A stretch of 64,000 nt of DNA, taken from Bacilli bacterium. GTDB lineage: Bacteria; Bacillota_I; Bacilli_A; RF39; UBA660. A program made the translations under genes and the position numbers. Positions within the stretch are counted from its first letter, which is position 1. Each line of letters begins with the position of its first letter. The notes below the pieces were generated by a model. That model worked only from the letters and a program-made list of their open reading frames with translations. It searched no databases and was not told the DNA's origin. This document shows positions 17,834 to 26,904 of the stretch, piece by piece. The DNA lies in NCBI GenBank assembly GCA_017409785.1, contig JAFQSD010000001.1:301617-365616 (forward strand). The letters are read 5' to 3'.

Positions 17834-18817
17834 TTGAAATTAAAAAAATTTATATTTAAAATTTTAATAGTAGCTTCTTTTATTATTCCCAATACTGTAC
17901 TAGCTTATTCTAAATATGTTATTCCTGGAGGAGAAACAATTGGTATTGAAGTAAATTCTAAAGGAATATTAGTAATTGGTTTTTATAAAGTAAATAATAC
18001 TAATACTGCTAAAAACGCTGGTTTTAAAACAAATGACATAATAATAGAAGTAAATAACCAAAAAGTATCTTCAATTAGTGAAATGACTGATGTAATTAAA
18101 AATATAAATGCTCCAACCATAAAATTTAAAGTACTACGTAAAAATATAAAAAAAGATATTGAACTACCAATAATATATGATGAAAATAATATTTTAAAAA
18201 CAGGACTATATGTTAAAGACAAAATAAATGGAGTAGGAACATTATCATATATTGATCCAACAACTAAAATATTTGGTTCCTTAGGTCATGAAATAATAGA
18301 ATCATCTACTGCCACTAAATTTGAAATTAAAGATGGAAATATATATGATGCCAAAGTATCAAGTATTATCCGAAGTAAAGTAGGTAATGCCGGAGAAAAA
18401 AATGCCATATATGATAAAGATAGTATATCTGGAGAAATAAACGAAAATACTATATCCGGAGTATTTGGTAAATACTTAGATGAAATAAATGAAGAAAACA
18501 TCATAGAAATAGCCGATAAAGAATCTGTTACTACAGGAGAAGCTATCATTAGGACAGTTGTAAATGACGATAAAATAGAAGACTTCACTATTAATATAAT
18601 CAATGTAAATAAAGACCATCAAACAAAAAACATCTTATTTGAGATAACTGACGAAAAACTTTTAGAAAAAACTGGTGGAATTGTTCAAGGAATGAGTGGT
18701 TCCCCAATTATTCAAAATAATAAACTTATTGGTGCCGTAAACTATGTTGTTGTAAACGATCCTAAAAAAGGATATGGAATATTCATAACCACAATGTTAG
18801 AAGAAGGAGAAAACTAA
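17834..18817 (+). CDS. spoIVB: Sporulation serine peptidase SpoIVB (S55)
   Basis: 327 residues. A signal/anchor helix lies at 5-25, a PDZ domain follows (about 30-120, with AGFKTNDIIIEVNNQKV), then the S55 peptidase domain: GSLGHEI supplies the His and GIVQGMSGSPIIQ the catalytic Ser near residue 291. In spore formers SpoIVB is made in the forespore and cleaves SpoIVFA, releasing pro-sigma-K processing in the mother cell. The start is TTG at 17834 with AGAGGTG 6 nt upstream; no ATG fits. It is a single gene with its own terminator. recN, a common neighbour, is not seen. Confidence 0.93.
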   Translation: MKLKKFIFKILIVASFIIPNTVLAYSKYVIPGGETIGIEVNSKGILVIGFYKVNNTNTAKNAGFKTNDIIIEVNNQKVSSISEMTDVIKNINAPTIKFKVLRKNIKKDIELPIIYDENNILKTGLYVKDKINGVGTLSYIDPTTKIFGSLGHEIIESSTATKFEIKDGNIYDAKVSSIIRSKVGNAGEKNAIYDKDSISGEINENTISGVFGKYLDEINEENIIEIADKESVTTGEAIIRTVVNDDKIEDFTINIINVNKDHQTKNILFEITDEKLLEKTGGIVQGMSGSPIIQNNKLIGAVNYVVVNDPKKGYGIFITTMLEEGEN

Positions 18818-18845
18818 AAAGACTGAATTATTCAGTCTTTTTTGT
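18818..18845 (+). terminator. Terminator of spoIVB
   Basis: AAAGACTGAA (18818-18827) and TTCAGTCTTT (18831-18840) with a 3-nt loop and T-run. Confidence 0.9.
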
Positions 18846-18886
18846 ATAAAATTTAAAAAACATTCAATATTAATAATGGTGATCAT

Positions 18887-19600
18887 ATGGATATTAGTGA
18901 AGCATTAAGCATAATACCTCGCAGTTTAATAAGTTTAATAACTCTTTTTATCGCAACAAAAATACTCGGTAAAAAACAAGTATCTGAATTAAGTTTATTT
19001 GATTATGTAATAGGAATTTCAATAGGTAATTTTACCGCAGAAATGATTTTAGTTTTAGATACTCAATTAATAAATGGAGTTGTAGCCATTCTAACTTTTG
19101 GAATAATGGGTTATTTATTCTCATACATCTCAACTAAAAGTATTGTCTTTAGAAGATTTGTATTTGGCTCTCCGACTATTATTATTGAGGATGGTAAGAT
19201 TAACTATACTTCTTTAAAAAGATTAAAAATAGATATAAATGATTTTCTAGAACAAACACGTGTCGCTGGATACTTTAATATTAATGAAATATCTTACGCT
19301 ATTATGGAAGCAAATGGTAAAATTAGTTTTCTATTAAAAGATGAATATAATCTTCCTACTAAAAAAGATTTAAACCTCAATACAAGTAAAACAGAATTAC
19401 CCGCAACAATTATAATTGATGGAAAAATAATGAAAGAAAATATTAAAGAAACTAATAAAAATTATTCTTGGTTTCTTAAAGAATTAAAACGTCAAGGTTA
19501 CACAAAATATGACAATATTTTACTAGCAATTTATTCTAATAATTCCCTTACAATATATGAAAAAAATCAAAGTTCTAAAGATAAAAACATCTTAGAATAA
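18887..19600 (+). CDS. DUF421/YetF-family membrane protein
   Basis: 237 residues. Three hydrophobic segments in the first 85 residues include TKILGKKQVSELSLFDYVIGISIGN, the hallmark of DUF421 (YetF/YcaP). The soluble C-terminal domain has the family's GSPTIIIEDGKINYTSLKRLKI and a second half with DGKIMKENIK. In Bacillus relatives, YetF-like proteins are spore- or envelope-associated. It sits between spoIVB and spoIIGA-sigE, consistent with a sporulation link, but that is inference. Start ATG 18887. Confidence 0.85.
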   Translation: MDISEALSIIPRSLISLITLFIATKILGKKQVSELSLFDYVIGISIGNFTAEMILVLDTQLINGVVAILTFGIMGYLFSYISTKSIVFRRFVFGSPTIIIEDGKINYTSLKRLKIDINDFLEQTRVAGYFNINEISYAIMEANGKISFLLKDEYNLPTKKDLNLNTSKTELPATIIIDGKIMKENIKETNKNYSWFLKELKRQGYTKYDNILLAIYSNNSLTIYEKNQSSKDKNILE

Positions 19601-19667
19601 ACAATTTATATCTAGAAACCTCATCTTCTTTATGCTAAAATAAATATAAAGAATAGAGGTGTTATTT

Positions 19668-19982
19668 ATGTATATAGATTTAATAATATTAATACTACTA
19701 ATTCTACTTGTAGTAATGTTTTTCAAAAGATTTTCATCATTTGTATTTGCCATGGCAATCATTGATATTTTCTTAAGAATACTAACATTTATTAAATATA
19801 ATATTGGTCTACCTGATGTAGCAGCCTTAATAGGTAAATATATCCCAGAAAGCATAATTGCCATTATTCATAAATATTCATCAGGAATAGTTTCAACCAT
19901 TCTTGACTGGGCATTTGTAGTTATAATGTGCATCTTCTTAGGATATATTATTAAAATATTTGCTAGTAAAAAGAAATTCTAA
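19668..19982 (+). CDS. Small membrane protein, unknown
   Basis: 104 residues with hydrophobic stretches near 3-18, 24-40 and a strong C-terminal helix (about 75-97). The ATG at 19668 is chosen because GAGG lies just upstream; the GTG at 19659 overlaps that site. It lies between the DUF421 gene and spoIIGA and ends in its own hairpin. No family recognised. Confidence 0.65.
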   Translation: MYIDLIILILLILLVVMFFKRFSSFVFAMAIIDIFLRILTFIKYNIGLPDVAALIGKYIPESIIAIIHKYSSGIVSTILDWAFVVIMCIFLGYIIKIFASKKKF

Positions 19983-19986
19983 CAAT

Positions 19987-20016
19987 AAAACGACATATAA
20001 GTCGTTTTTTATTTTG
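19987..20016 (+). terminator. Terminator before spoIIGA
   Basis: AAAACGAC (19987-19994) and GTCGTTTT (20001-20008) with a 6-nt loop and T-run. Confidence 0.87.
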
Positions 20017-20037
20017 TATGATAATCATGGTGATATC

Positions 20038-20811
20038 ATGAAAATATACTTAGATCTAGTCTTTATAGTTAATTTCTTAGTTGATTTTATACTTCTATTT
20101 TCAGTAAAACAAATCTTAAAAAAAGTAACTTCTTTAAAAAGATTATTACTAGGTAGTATAACTGGTTCATTATCTTTAATATTTATATTTTTAAATCTAA
20201 ACTCCTTTGAATTATTTCTATATAAAATAATAGTAAGTATTTTAATAGTTTTAATAACATTCGGTTACAAAGACTTTAAAAGAAATATTACTTATTTTTA
20301 TATTTTAAGTATTATTCTAGGAGGAACCCTATATTTATTAGATATAACAATTACTTATAAAAACACAAGTTTAATTTATATTAAAAACAGTTATTTTTTA
20401 AACTTTTTACTAATTATAATTGCCTCTCCAATAATTATATATTTATATGTAAAAGAACACAAAAATTATAAGTTAACTATTACTAATAAATATCAAGTAG
20501 AAATAGAAATAAATAAAGAAAAACATATTTTAGAAGCTATTTTAGATACTGGAAATACTTTAATAGATCCATATAAAAAAAGACCAATCATCTTAATAGA
20601 TAAAGAAATTAATTATAAAAGAAAACACCCAATATATGTCCCATATAAAGCATTAAATACAACTGGAGTAATTAAATGTATATTACCAGACAAAGTATTA
20701 ATAAATAATATAGAATTTAAAAATTGTTTAATAGGTCTAAGTACTGATAAATTTTCACTTAATGGTGCAACCTGTATATTACCAAATAATTTTAAGGAGG
20801 ATTTATGTTAA
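20038..20811 (+). CDS. spoIIGA: Sigma-E processing aspartic peptidase SpoIIGA
   Basis: 257 residues (B. subtilis about 309). Five or so membrane helices fill the first 145 residues (IYLDLVFIVNFLVDFILL at the start). The cytoplasmic C-terminal domain has the catalytic LDTGNTLIDP, the Asp being near residue 174. It sits in the sporulation septum and removes the pro-sequence of sigma-E. The ATG at 20038 begins the conserved MKIYLDL; the longer in-frame extension lies across the upstream terminator. It overlaps sigE by 7 bases and contains the sigE ribosome binding site. Confidence 0.94.
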   Translation: MKIYLDLVFIVNFLVDFILLFSVKQILKKVTSLKRLLLGSITGSLSLIFIFLNLNSFELFLYKIIVSILIVLITFGYKDFKRNITYFYILSIILGGTLYLLDITITYKNTSLIYIKNSYFLNFLLIIIASPIIIYLYVKEHKNYKLTITNKYQVEIEINKEKHILEAILDTGNTLIDPYKKRPIILIDKEINYKRKHPIYVPYKALNTTGVIKCILPDKVLINNIEFKNCLIGLSTDKFSLNGATCILPNNFKEDLC

Positions 20812-21497
20812 AAATAATTAAACTAATTAAAAATTTATTTAAAAGAGTAGGTAGTATATTTTATGTAGGTGCAACAGATATTCTTCCAGAACCATTATCT
20901 AAAGAAATGGAAGACTATTATATTGAATTAAAAGATGATGGTGATTTAAAAGCCAAAGATATTTTGATTGAACATAATTTAAGATTAGTTGTTTTTCTAG
21001 CGAAAAAGTATGAAAATACCGGAGTAGATTTAGAAGACTTAGTAAGTATTGGAACTATTGGTCTAATAAAAGGAATAAATACTTTTTCAAAATCAAAAAA
21101 TATTAAACTAGCTACATATGCATCACGCTGTATAGATAATGAAATATTAATGTATTTAAGAAAAAACAAGAAAATAAAAAGTGAAGTTAGTATTGATGCT
21201 TCACTTTCATTAGATGCCGAAGGCAATGAATTACATTTAGAAGATGTTCTAGGAACTTCCAAAGACCTAGTCTCTAAAGGAATAGAAGATGAAACCGAAA
21301 AAGCTATTATGATGAATGAAATAATGCATTTAAAACCCAGAGATAGAGACATAATGATATTAAGATATGGGTTAATGAATAATCAAGAATTAACCCAAAA
21401 AGAAGTAGCAGAAAAACTAGGTATATCTCAATCATATATTTCTAGAATAGAAAAGAAAGTAATTAAACGATTAAAAACATTAGTAAATTTAGGATAA
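20805..21497 (+). CDS. sigE: Pro-sigma-E, mother-cell sporulation sigma factor
   Basis: 230 residues. A basic/hydrophobic pro-sequence (MLKIIKLIKNLFKRVG) is followed by FYVGATDILPEPLS, matching the YYIGGSEALPPPLS processing region of B. subtilis pro-sigma-E. Region 2 (HNLRLVVFLAKKYENTGVDLEDLVSIGTIGLIKG) and region 4 (LTQKEVAEKLGISQSYISRIEKKVIKRLK) are intact. It drives early mother-cell gene expression after SpoIIGA cleavage. It overlaps spoIIGA, the conserved order, but sigG, which often follows in Bacillus, is absent; a thymidine kinase gene comes next. Confidence 0.95.
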   Translation: MLKIIKLIKNLFKRVGSIFYVGATDILPEPLSKEMEDYYIELKDDGDLKAKDILIEHNLRLVVFLAKKYENTGVDLEDLVSIGTIGLIKGINTFSKSKNIKLATYASRCIDNEILMYLRKNKKIKSEVSIDASLSLDAEGNELHLEDVLGTSKDLVSKGIEDETEKAIMMNEIMHLKPRDRDIMILRYGLMNNQELTQKEVAEKLGISQSYISRIEKKVIKRLKTLVNLG

Positions 21498-21641
21498 AAA
21501 TTTGACAGTAAAACGCAATAAAAAAATTTAAAATTAGTTGCATATGCATCTTTTTTTGAAAATAAAAAATTATATTTAAAAATTAGTCTTGTTATTAAAA
21601 AATATATTTCCTATAATCAAAATAGAATAGGAGAGAATAAT

Positions 21642-22247
21642 ATGGCAAAACTATATTTTAGATATGGATCAATGAATAGTGGTAAAACCGCACTTTTACT
21701 ACAAGCAGTACATAATTATGAAGAACAAGGAATGAAAGTAATAGTGGCAAAGCCATCAAAAGATACTAAAGGCGATGATCATTTAGTATCACGTATTGGT
21801 TTAAAAAGAAAAATAGATTTTTCTTTTAAACCAAATGATAATATATATAAATTTATGGAAAAACAAACTATAAAAGTAAGTTGTTTATTTATAGATGAAG
21901 CACAATTTCTAGAACCAACTCAAGTAGATGAATTAATGCAAGTAGTTGTTAAATTAAATATTCCCGTTATTTGTTATGGACTACGTACAGATTTTCAAAC
22001 CAAAGGCTTCCCTGGTTCCACACGTCTATTAGAAATAGCCCATACTATCGAAGAAATGAAAACAATATGTATTTGTGGGCGTAAGGCCATGTATAATGCC
22101 AGAAAAGTAAATGGACATTTCACAATAACTGGAGACCAAGTCGCAATAGATGGAGAAAATGAAGTAACATATGAGCCTTTATGCCCACACTGTTATTATG
22201 AAAAATTAGATAAATATAATAAACTTCAAAAAAGAAAAAAGAAATAA
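21642..22247 (+). CDS. tdk: Thymidine kinase
   Basis: 201 residues, type II thymidine kinase. P-loop GSMNSGKTALLLQ (about 6-18), DEAQF (Asp/Glu catalytic, near 87), the lasso region TRLLEIAHTIEEMKTICICGRKA, and zinc Cys pairs CICG and CPHC. It phosphorylates thymidine to dTMP in the salvage pathway. The start ATG follows GGAGAG. A 143-bp gap separates it from sigE. Confidence 0.95.
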   Translation: MAKLYFRYGSMNSGKTALLLQAVHNYEEQGMKVIVAKPSKDTKGDDHLVSRIGLKRKIDFSFKPNDNIYKFMEKQTIKVSCLFIDEAQFLEPTQVDELMQVVVKLNIPVICYGLRTDFQTKGFPGSTRLLEIAHTIEEMKTICICGRKAMYNARKVNGHFTITGDQVAIDGENEVTYEPLCPHCYYEKLDKYNKLQKRKKK

Positions 22248-22311
22248 TATATACTATCAAAATAACTTTTTTGATATAATGAAATAAATATTATATTTAA
22301 GAGGTATGTTT

Positions 22312-22782
22312 ATGGAATTTACAATAAAAAAAGCAACAATCGAAGATTTAAATACAATTCAAGATTTAAATAATAAATTATTTGAATTAGAATATAATAA
22401 TTTTGATCCTTCATTAAAGATTGGATGGCCTTACGAAATTGCTGGAGAAGAATACTTCAAAGATTTAATTGAAAATCAAATTATCTATATAGCCTTAATT
22501 GATAAAGAAATAGTCGGTTATCTAGCTGGAAGTATTCATGTAGAAAATTCATATAATACAACATCTATTGCTGAACTAGACAATATGTTTATATTAGAAG
22601 AATATCGTAAATACGGAATTGGAACTAAATTATTCAATGAATTTAAAGAATATTGTAAAAAGAATAAAATTGAAGAACTAAAAGTAACTGCTAGTTCTAA
22701 AAATATAAATGCAATTAAGTTCTACCAAAAGAATGGTTTTGAAGAATTTGAAACAACTTTAAAAATGCCACTAAATAATTAA
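22312..22782 (+). CDS. GNAT-family N-acetyltransferase
   Basis: 156 residues covering one GNAT fold: IKKATIEDLNTIQDL at the start, ELDNMFILEEYRKYGIGTKLFNEF (acetyl-CoA pyrophosphate loop, RxxGIG) in the centre, and SSKNINAIKFYQKNGFEEFET at the end. The ATG at 22312 is preferred to 22306 because GAGG at 22301-22304 is 7 nt away from it. The substrate cannot be told. A TATAAT at 22274-22279 may be its -10. Single gene with its own terminator. Confidence 0.88.
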   Translation: MEFTIKKATIEDLNTIQDLNNKLFELEYNNFDPSLKIGWPYEIAGEEYFKDLIENQIIYIALIDKEIVGYLAGSIHVENSYNTTSIAELDNMFILEEYRKYGIGTKLFNEFKEYCKKNKIEELKVTASSKNINAIKFYQKNGFEEFETTLKMPLNN

Positions 22783-22786
22783 ATTC

Positions 22787-22814
22787 AAGCACTCTATCAC
22801 AGAGTGCTTTTACT
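22787..22814 (+). terminator. Terminator of the GNAT gene
   Basis: AAGCACTCT (22787-22795), loop ATCAC, AGAGTGCTT (22801-22809), then TTTAC. Confidence 0.88.
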
Positions 22815-22823
22815 ATGTATTTC

Positions 22824-22852
22824 TTTACTTTTTTGTTATTTTATGCTATAAT
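22824..22852 (+). promoter_or_regulatory. Promoter of the HA-repeat protein gene
   Basis: TTTACT (22824-22829), 17-bp spacer, perfect TATAAT (22847-22852). The GTG start lies 30 bp downstream. Confidence 0.55.
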
Positions 22853-22881
22853 ACAAGCCATTGACAAAGGGGAGATATAAA

Positions 22882-25059
22882 GTGAAAGAAGATAGATTTT
22901 TAAAGTATTTAGAATCATATTATCAAGAACACCAAACAATTAATGATATTCCAAGAGACTTAATTGTTATGTTTGAAGGAGAACCATTAAAAGTTGGTGA
23001 ATTTTTAGCAACTATTAGAAAACAACATAGGTTATATCTAAAGAACGATAGTTCACGTGGTTCTATGAGTGAAACTTCCCTAAATCGTTATAAAGTATTA
23101 GATTCATTCGGTTTCGAATGGGAACCACGCAAAAAGAAACAAAAAGATTTAGAAGAAAATGATGTCTGCATGCTTTTTATTGAAAAATATTATGAAAAGC
23201 ATCAGACTCTAGAAGGAATCCCTGAATCCTTCACAATTGATGAAGCAGAATATAGTATTAGAAATTTCTTTGCTCATATTAGAGTAAATCATAAAAAGTA
23301 TTTAAGTGGTGAAAATTCAAAAGGAAGCAACAGTCCAACTGCCTTAAGAAGATATGCATCACTAGATAAAATGCATTTCGATTGGGAACCATTAGAAACT
23401 AAAAAAGCTTCGTATGAAGAAGATGATAAATATTTATCTTTCCTAGAAGAATATTATCAAAAACATCAAACTCTAGTAGGTGTCCCAAAAACAGCAATCT
23501 ATAATGGTGAAGAACTAAATATCGATATTTTCTTAACAGACCGTCGCAGTAAACATAAGGAAAATTTAACTAATCCTGACTACATTCCATCAGAATTAGA
23601 ATTAAAAAGATGGGCTAGACTAGATGCTCTTAACTTTGATTGGACTCCAAGAGAAACTCTTCATCAAGATAAAATGCAAAATGATAAATACATAAGATAC
23701 TTAAGAATGCATTATCAAACACATAAAACAATCAATGATATAAAAGCCAAACAAGAAGTAGAATTTGAAGGTGAAATCTTAAAAATTGGTGACTTCTTAA
23801 GTGATATGCGCAAAAAACATTTAGCCTACATAGAAAAAAAGGCTGGAGTAGTAGGAATAGACACTGAATTAATGCTTAAAAGATACCAAGAACTTGCAGA
23901 AATGGAAATTGATTGGCGTCCTTCAGAATCAACTATTTCAATTGCTAAAATTGCTAGAGCAAACGGCTTAAAAACCAATAAATTAAGAAGATATGTAGAA
24001 CGTTTCAATGGAGATATTGAAAAAGCCTTAAAGATATGCAAAGGTGGAGCTAAATACAAAAAAGTAGTACATAAAAAAGCTAAAGGTGTATCTCCAAATT
24101 TAACAACAATAGCTCAAGAATTTGAAATAGATATGAATACATTAACTTCATTATTAAATAAACCTGCATTACATATTAGACAGCCAAAACAAGTTCTAAT
24201 GTATGATAAAGATACCAACTTAAGACAATACTGTTTAGATCATGGATTAAACTATACCGTAATCCAAAAAGCTATTAAATTACGTATGAAAGGTTTATCT
24301 GACGAAGATCTACAATCACTAATAAATAGATGTATTTGTGAATATAAAACTCAGGGTCAACAAAGACCATCAACATGGATATATTCTAAATATGGAAATG
24401 AAGCTCTTGTAACTCACTTATTAACATACTTAAAATTAGATGCTGAAGCAGTATTATATGATATGTCTACTAATTGCATTGATATCTACCAAGCTATGGA
24501 AAATAATAGTTTTGCTCGTAGTTCAAAACAACAATATGATTATTTAGAATTTATATATCGTAATGCAGTTAAATTCTATAAAGCAACATGTAATGCTAAA
24601 CACGATCGTGATACAACATATGAATTAACTGAAAGTCATTTAGAAGACTTAGTTAGAGAATATAGTCTAACCACTGAAGAAACAAGTGTCATTAGAGAAA
24701 GTCTAGATAGATATACAAATGCTGTAGAACAATATCACTTATTTAATGTTGGATTTGAAAAAGATCCAGAAAAAAGAGTAGAAAAAATCATCCAATATAG
24801 TTTAGATGAAGACGAAGTTGAAGAAGCTTTCTTTATGCCATTAAAATTCGATCGAAAAGCTCTAATCGGTAGAGATAGTGAAATTTATAAAAGAAGAGTT
24901 ATCCTAAAAAACATTACCGTTAGTTGGTCATATATGTCAGAAAAAGAAAAACAAGCAAAAATATCTCATTATCAATTAACTGATGAAGAATTAAGTTTTG
25001 TAACATCTACAAGAAAAGAAATAGACGATACAAAAGCTAAAGTCTTTACTAAAAAATAA
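22882..25059 (+). CDS. Protein with four helicase-associated repeats, no helicase
   Basis: 725 residues. Four tandem helical repeats of about 85 residues begin near 3, 92, 180 and 266. Each has a D-x-x-x-x-x-(Y/L)-x-x-x-Y-x-x-H-x-T-(I/L) helix, then a GEFL/NIDIFL-like helix with Arg/Lys, then LxRYxxLDxxxFDWEP. This is the pattern of the helicase-associated (HA) domain, normally fused behind DEAD helicases and thought to bind nucleic acid. No helicase motif is present. Residues about 355-500 hold HTH-like segments (SIAKIARANGLKTNKLRRYV; LTTIAQEFEIDMNTLTSLL); the rest is helical. The start is GTG at 22882 behind AAGGGGAG. Probably a cytoplasmic DNA- or RNA-binding protein; function unknown. Confidence 0.78.
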   Translation: MKEDRFLKYLESYYQEHQTINDIPRDLIVMFEGEPLKVGEFLATIRKQHRLYLKNDSSRGSMSETSLNRYKVLDSFGFEWEPRKKKQKDLEENDVCMLFIEKYYEKHQTLEGIPESFTIDEAEYSIRNFFAHIRVNHKKYLSGENSKGSNSPTALRRYASLDKMHFDWEPLETKKASYEEDDKYLSFLEEYYQKHQTLVGVPKTAIYNGEELNIDIFLTDRRSKHKENLTNPDYIPSELELKRWARLDALNFDWTPRETLHQDKMQNDKYIRYLRMHYQTHKTINDIKAKQEVEFEGEILKIGDFLSDMRKKHLAYIEKKAGVVGIDTELMLKRYQELAEMEIDWRPSESTISIAKIARANGLKTNKLRRYVERFNGDIEKALKICKGGAKYKKVVHKKAKGVSPNLTTIAQEFEIDMNTLTSLLNKPALHIRQPKQVLMYDKDTNLRQYCLDHGLNYTVIQKAIKLRMKGLSDEDLQSLINRCICEYKTQGQQRPSTWIYSKYGNEALVTHLLTYLKLDAEAVLYDMSTNCIDIYQAMENNSFARSSKQQYDYLEFIYRNAVKFYKATCNAKHDRDTTYELTESHLEDLVREYSLTTEETSVIRESLDRYTNAVEQYHLFNVGFEKDPEKRVEKIIQYSLDEDEVEEAFFMPLKFDRKALIGRDSEIYKRRVILKNITVSWSYMSEKEKQAKISHYQLTDEELSFVTSTRKEIDDTKAKVFTKK

Positions 25060-25084
25060 AAGTTCTCATTACGAGAACTTTTTT
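25058..25084. terminator. Bidirectional terminator after the HA-repeat gene
   Basis: AAAAGTTCTC (25058-25067), loop ATTAC, GAGAACTTTT (25073-25082), lying between convergent genes and containing both 3' ends. Confidence 0.88.
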
Positions 25085-25647
25085 ATGTATTCTTCTTTAA
25101 TAATTTGATAAGAATAGTTACTAAGAATATCAATTCTATCTTTAGGAATAAGAACTGTATAAGTAACATCCTCTAAATATTCTTTATTAATAATTTCACA
25201 GTCTTTTAAGTTATAATCTAAATTCTTTTGTTCATCATAAGAAACAACTACTTTAACAGAATAACCTTCTTCAATTTCAATTGTATCTGCATTAATAATA
25301 GCATCTCTAACTGATTTAGAATAAGCTCTAACTAGTCCACCTGCACCTAGTTTTATACCACCGAAATATCTAATTGTAATAGCAAGAGTATTAATCATTC
25401 CTTCTTTTTCTAAAACATTTAGCATTGGCATTCCAGCAGTACCACCTGGTTCGCCATCATCACTAGCTTTCTTGAACGTTTTTGTAATATATGCATAACA
25501 ATAATGTGTAGCCTTAGGATATTTTTCTTTAACTTCTTCAAATATCTTATTTATATCAGTATCATCAAAAACTTCAATTAATAAAGTAATAAATCTAGAG
25601 TTCTTAATAATAATTTCATTTACTGAATTAGACTTTACAGTTTTCAT
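25069..25647 (-). CDS. YigZ/IMPACT-family protein (UPF0029)
   Basis: 192 residues. The N-terminal UPF0029 domain has the conserved KASDDGEPGGTAGMPML (about 55-71) and TIRYFGGIKLGAGGLVRAYS (about 86-105); a small C-terminal DUF1949-like domain follows. In bacteria the family is called YigZ/YvyE; eukaryotic IMPACT regulates Gcn2. The bacterial role is not settled. The ATG at 25647 follows AGGTGA. Single gene. Confidence 0.92.
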   Translation of the reverse strand: MKTVKSNSVNEIIIKNSRFITLLIEVFDDTDINKIFEEVKEKYPKATHYCYAYITKTFKKASDDGEPGGTAGMPMLNVLEKEGMINTLAITIRYFGGIKLGAGGLVRAYSKSVRDAIINADTIEIEEGYSVKVVVSYDEQKNLDYNLKDCEIINKEYLEDVTYTVLIPKDRIDILSNYSYQIIKEEYIKKFS

Positions 25648-25731
25648 TCAAATCACCTAGAAATATTATACTTTAAATGATAGTTTATTTCTAGTATCTA
25701 TGCTATAATTTAAATAAAGGAGAGTGTAAAA

Positions 25732-26886
25732 ATGTTTAGAAACAAGAAAGATTCTGAATTAGATTATACTAGTCTTAATGAAATATTAAAAATAGGCAGT
25801 AAATTATCAGAAATATTTTATGTAATTGCTATTATTGCAATTATACTTTTAGGAACACATCTTATTAAGGAGTGGGGGATATTAAGCTTTATCGGTGAAT
25901 TCTTAGCAGTAATATCACCAATATTTATTGGCTTTATCATTGCCTGGTTATTTGACCCTCTAGTTAGATGGTTTCAAAAGAAAAAAATCCCAAGATTACT
26001 AGGATGTATCTTAGTATATTTATTAATACTTGGCAGTTTATTCTTATTACTATATTTAATTATCCCAACATTTATTGATCAAATAAAAGATTTCTTAGGA
26101 ACAATACCAGATTTAATTAAAGATTTTACAAATATTGTTGATGTCTTCTTTAAATCATTAAGTTCAAAAGCAGGAATAAATGCTAGTTCAATAAAAAAAG
26201 AAGTTTATACAGCAATTGAAAACTTTGGTTTAGCAGTAACAACAAATATTCCAAATACTTTAATGGTTGCTGGACAAAACATCATTGGTGGAATCATATC
26301 ATTTGCTTTAGGATTAATGATTGGTTTCTATATGCTATTTGATTTTGACAAATTAAATGACCATATCATAAGTGTATTACCTAAGAAATGGCGTAGTACA
26401 TATAAAGAGTTAGGAGAAAGATTAAACGACTCGCTAAGAGATTATATTCAAGGTTTACTATTAATTATGTTAGTTGTCTTTATAACTCAAAGTATTGGAT
26501 TAACTTTAGCTGGTTTAAAAGCACCATTAATCTTTGCATTATTCTGTGCATTAACAGATGTTATTCCATATTTTGGACCATATATCGGAGCAATACCAGC
26601 TGTAATAGTAGGCTTTGCAGTATCTCCTGTAACAGGAATTTGTTGTATCGTTGCCATACTAATAGTTCAATTGTTAGAGAATAATTTCTACCAACCATTA
26701 ATCATGGGACATACAATGAAATTACATCCTGTAACAATTATGCTTGGACTATTGATTTTTGGACATTTCTTTGGTATCATAGGGATGATAGTTGCTACCC
26801 CTGTGATCGCTGCCGGAAAAGTAATATTTACATACATCGATGAGAAGTTAAATATTATTGGTAAATTGACAGGAGAAGATAAATAA
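25732..26886 (+). CDS. AI-2E family permease-like membrane protein
   Basis: 384 residues with the AI-2E (PF01594) pattern: two N-terminal helices (about 25-80), a helix at 95-118, an amphipathic middle part, then several C-terminal helices with LTDVIPYFGPYIGAIPAVIVG and FYQPLIMGHTMKLHPVTIMLGLLIFG. Members have been proposed to export AI-2 or act as Na+/H+ antiporters; the role here is open. The ribosome binding site GGAGAG precedes the ATG at 25732. The promoter of the T-box operon overlaps its last codons. Confidence 0.88.
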   Translation: MFRNKKDSELDYTSLNEILKIGSKLSEIFYVIAIIAIILLGTHLIKEWGILSFIGEFLAVISPIFIGFIIAWLFDPLVRWFQKKKIPRLLGCILVYLLILGSLFLLLYLIIPTFIDQIKDFLGTIPDLIKDFTNIVDVFFKSLSSKAGINASSIKKEVYTAIENFGLAVTTNIPNTLMVAGQNIIGGIISFALGLMIGFYMLFDFDKLNDHIISVLPKKWRSTYKELGERLNDSLRDYIQGLLLIMLVVFITQSIGLTLAGLKAPLIFALFCALTDVIPYFGPYIGAIPAVIVGFAVSPVTGICCIVAILIVQLLENNFYQPLIMGHTMKLHPVTIMLGLLIFGHFFGIIGMIVATPVIAAGKVIFTYIDEKLNIIGKLTGEDK

Positions 26887-26893
26887 CTATAAA
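26866..26893 (+). promoter_or_regulatory. Promoter of the T-box(Ala) operon
   Basis: A perfect TTGACA (26866-26871), 16-bp spacer and TATAAA (26888-26893) overlap the end of the AI-2E gene. Transcription would begin near 26900, just before stem I of the T-box. Confidence 0.65.
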
Positions 26894-26904
26894 AATTATC
26901 AATA

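Noticed and set aside
19960..20037. 26-residue N-terminal extension of SpoIIGA
   Set aside because: It crosses the upstream gene's terminator and is not part of the conserved MKIYLDL start.
20918..21352. 144-residue ORF on the - strand inside sigE
   Set aside because: Antisense shadow of sigE with Ser/Phe/Ile-rich composition and no ribosome binding site.
21535..21558. Hairpin GTTGCATATGCATC after sigE as a terminator
   Set aside because: Only a few stable pairs with a mismatch; a T-run follows but the stem is too weak to call.
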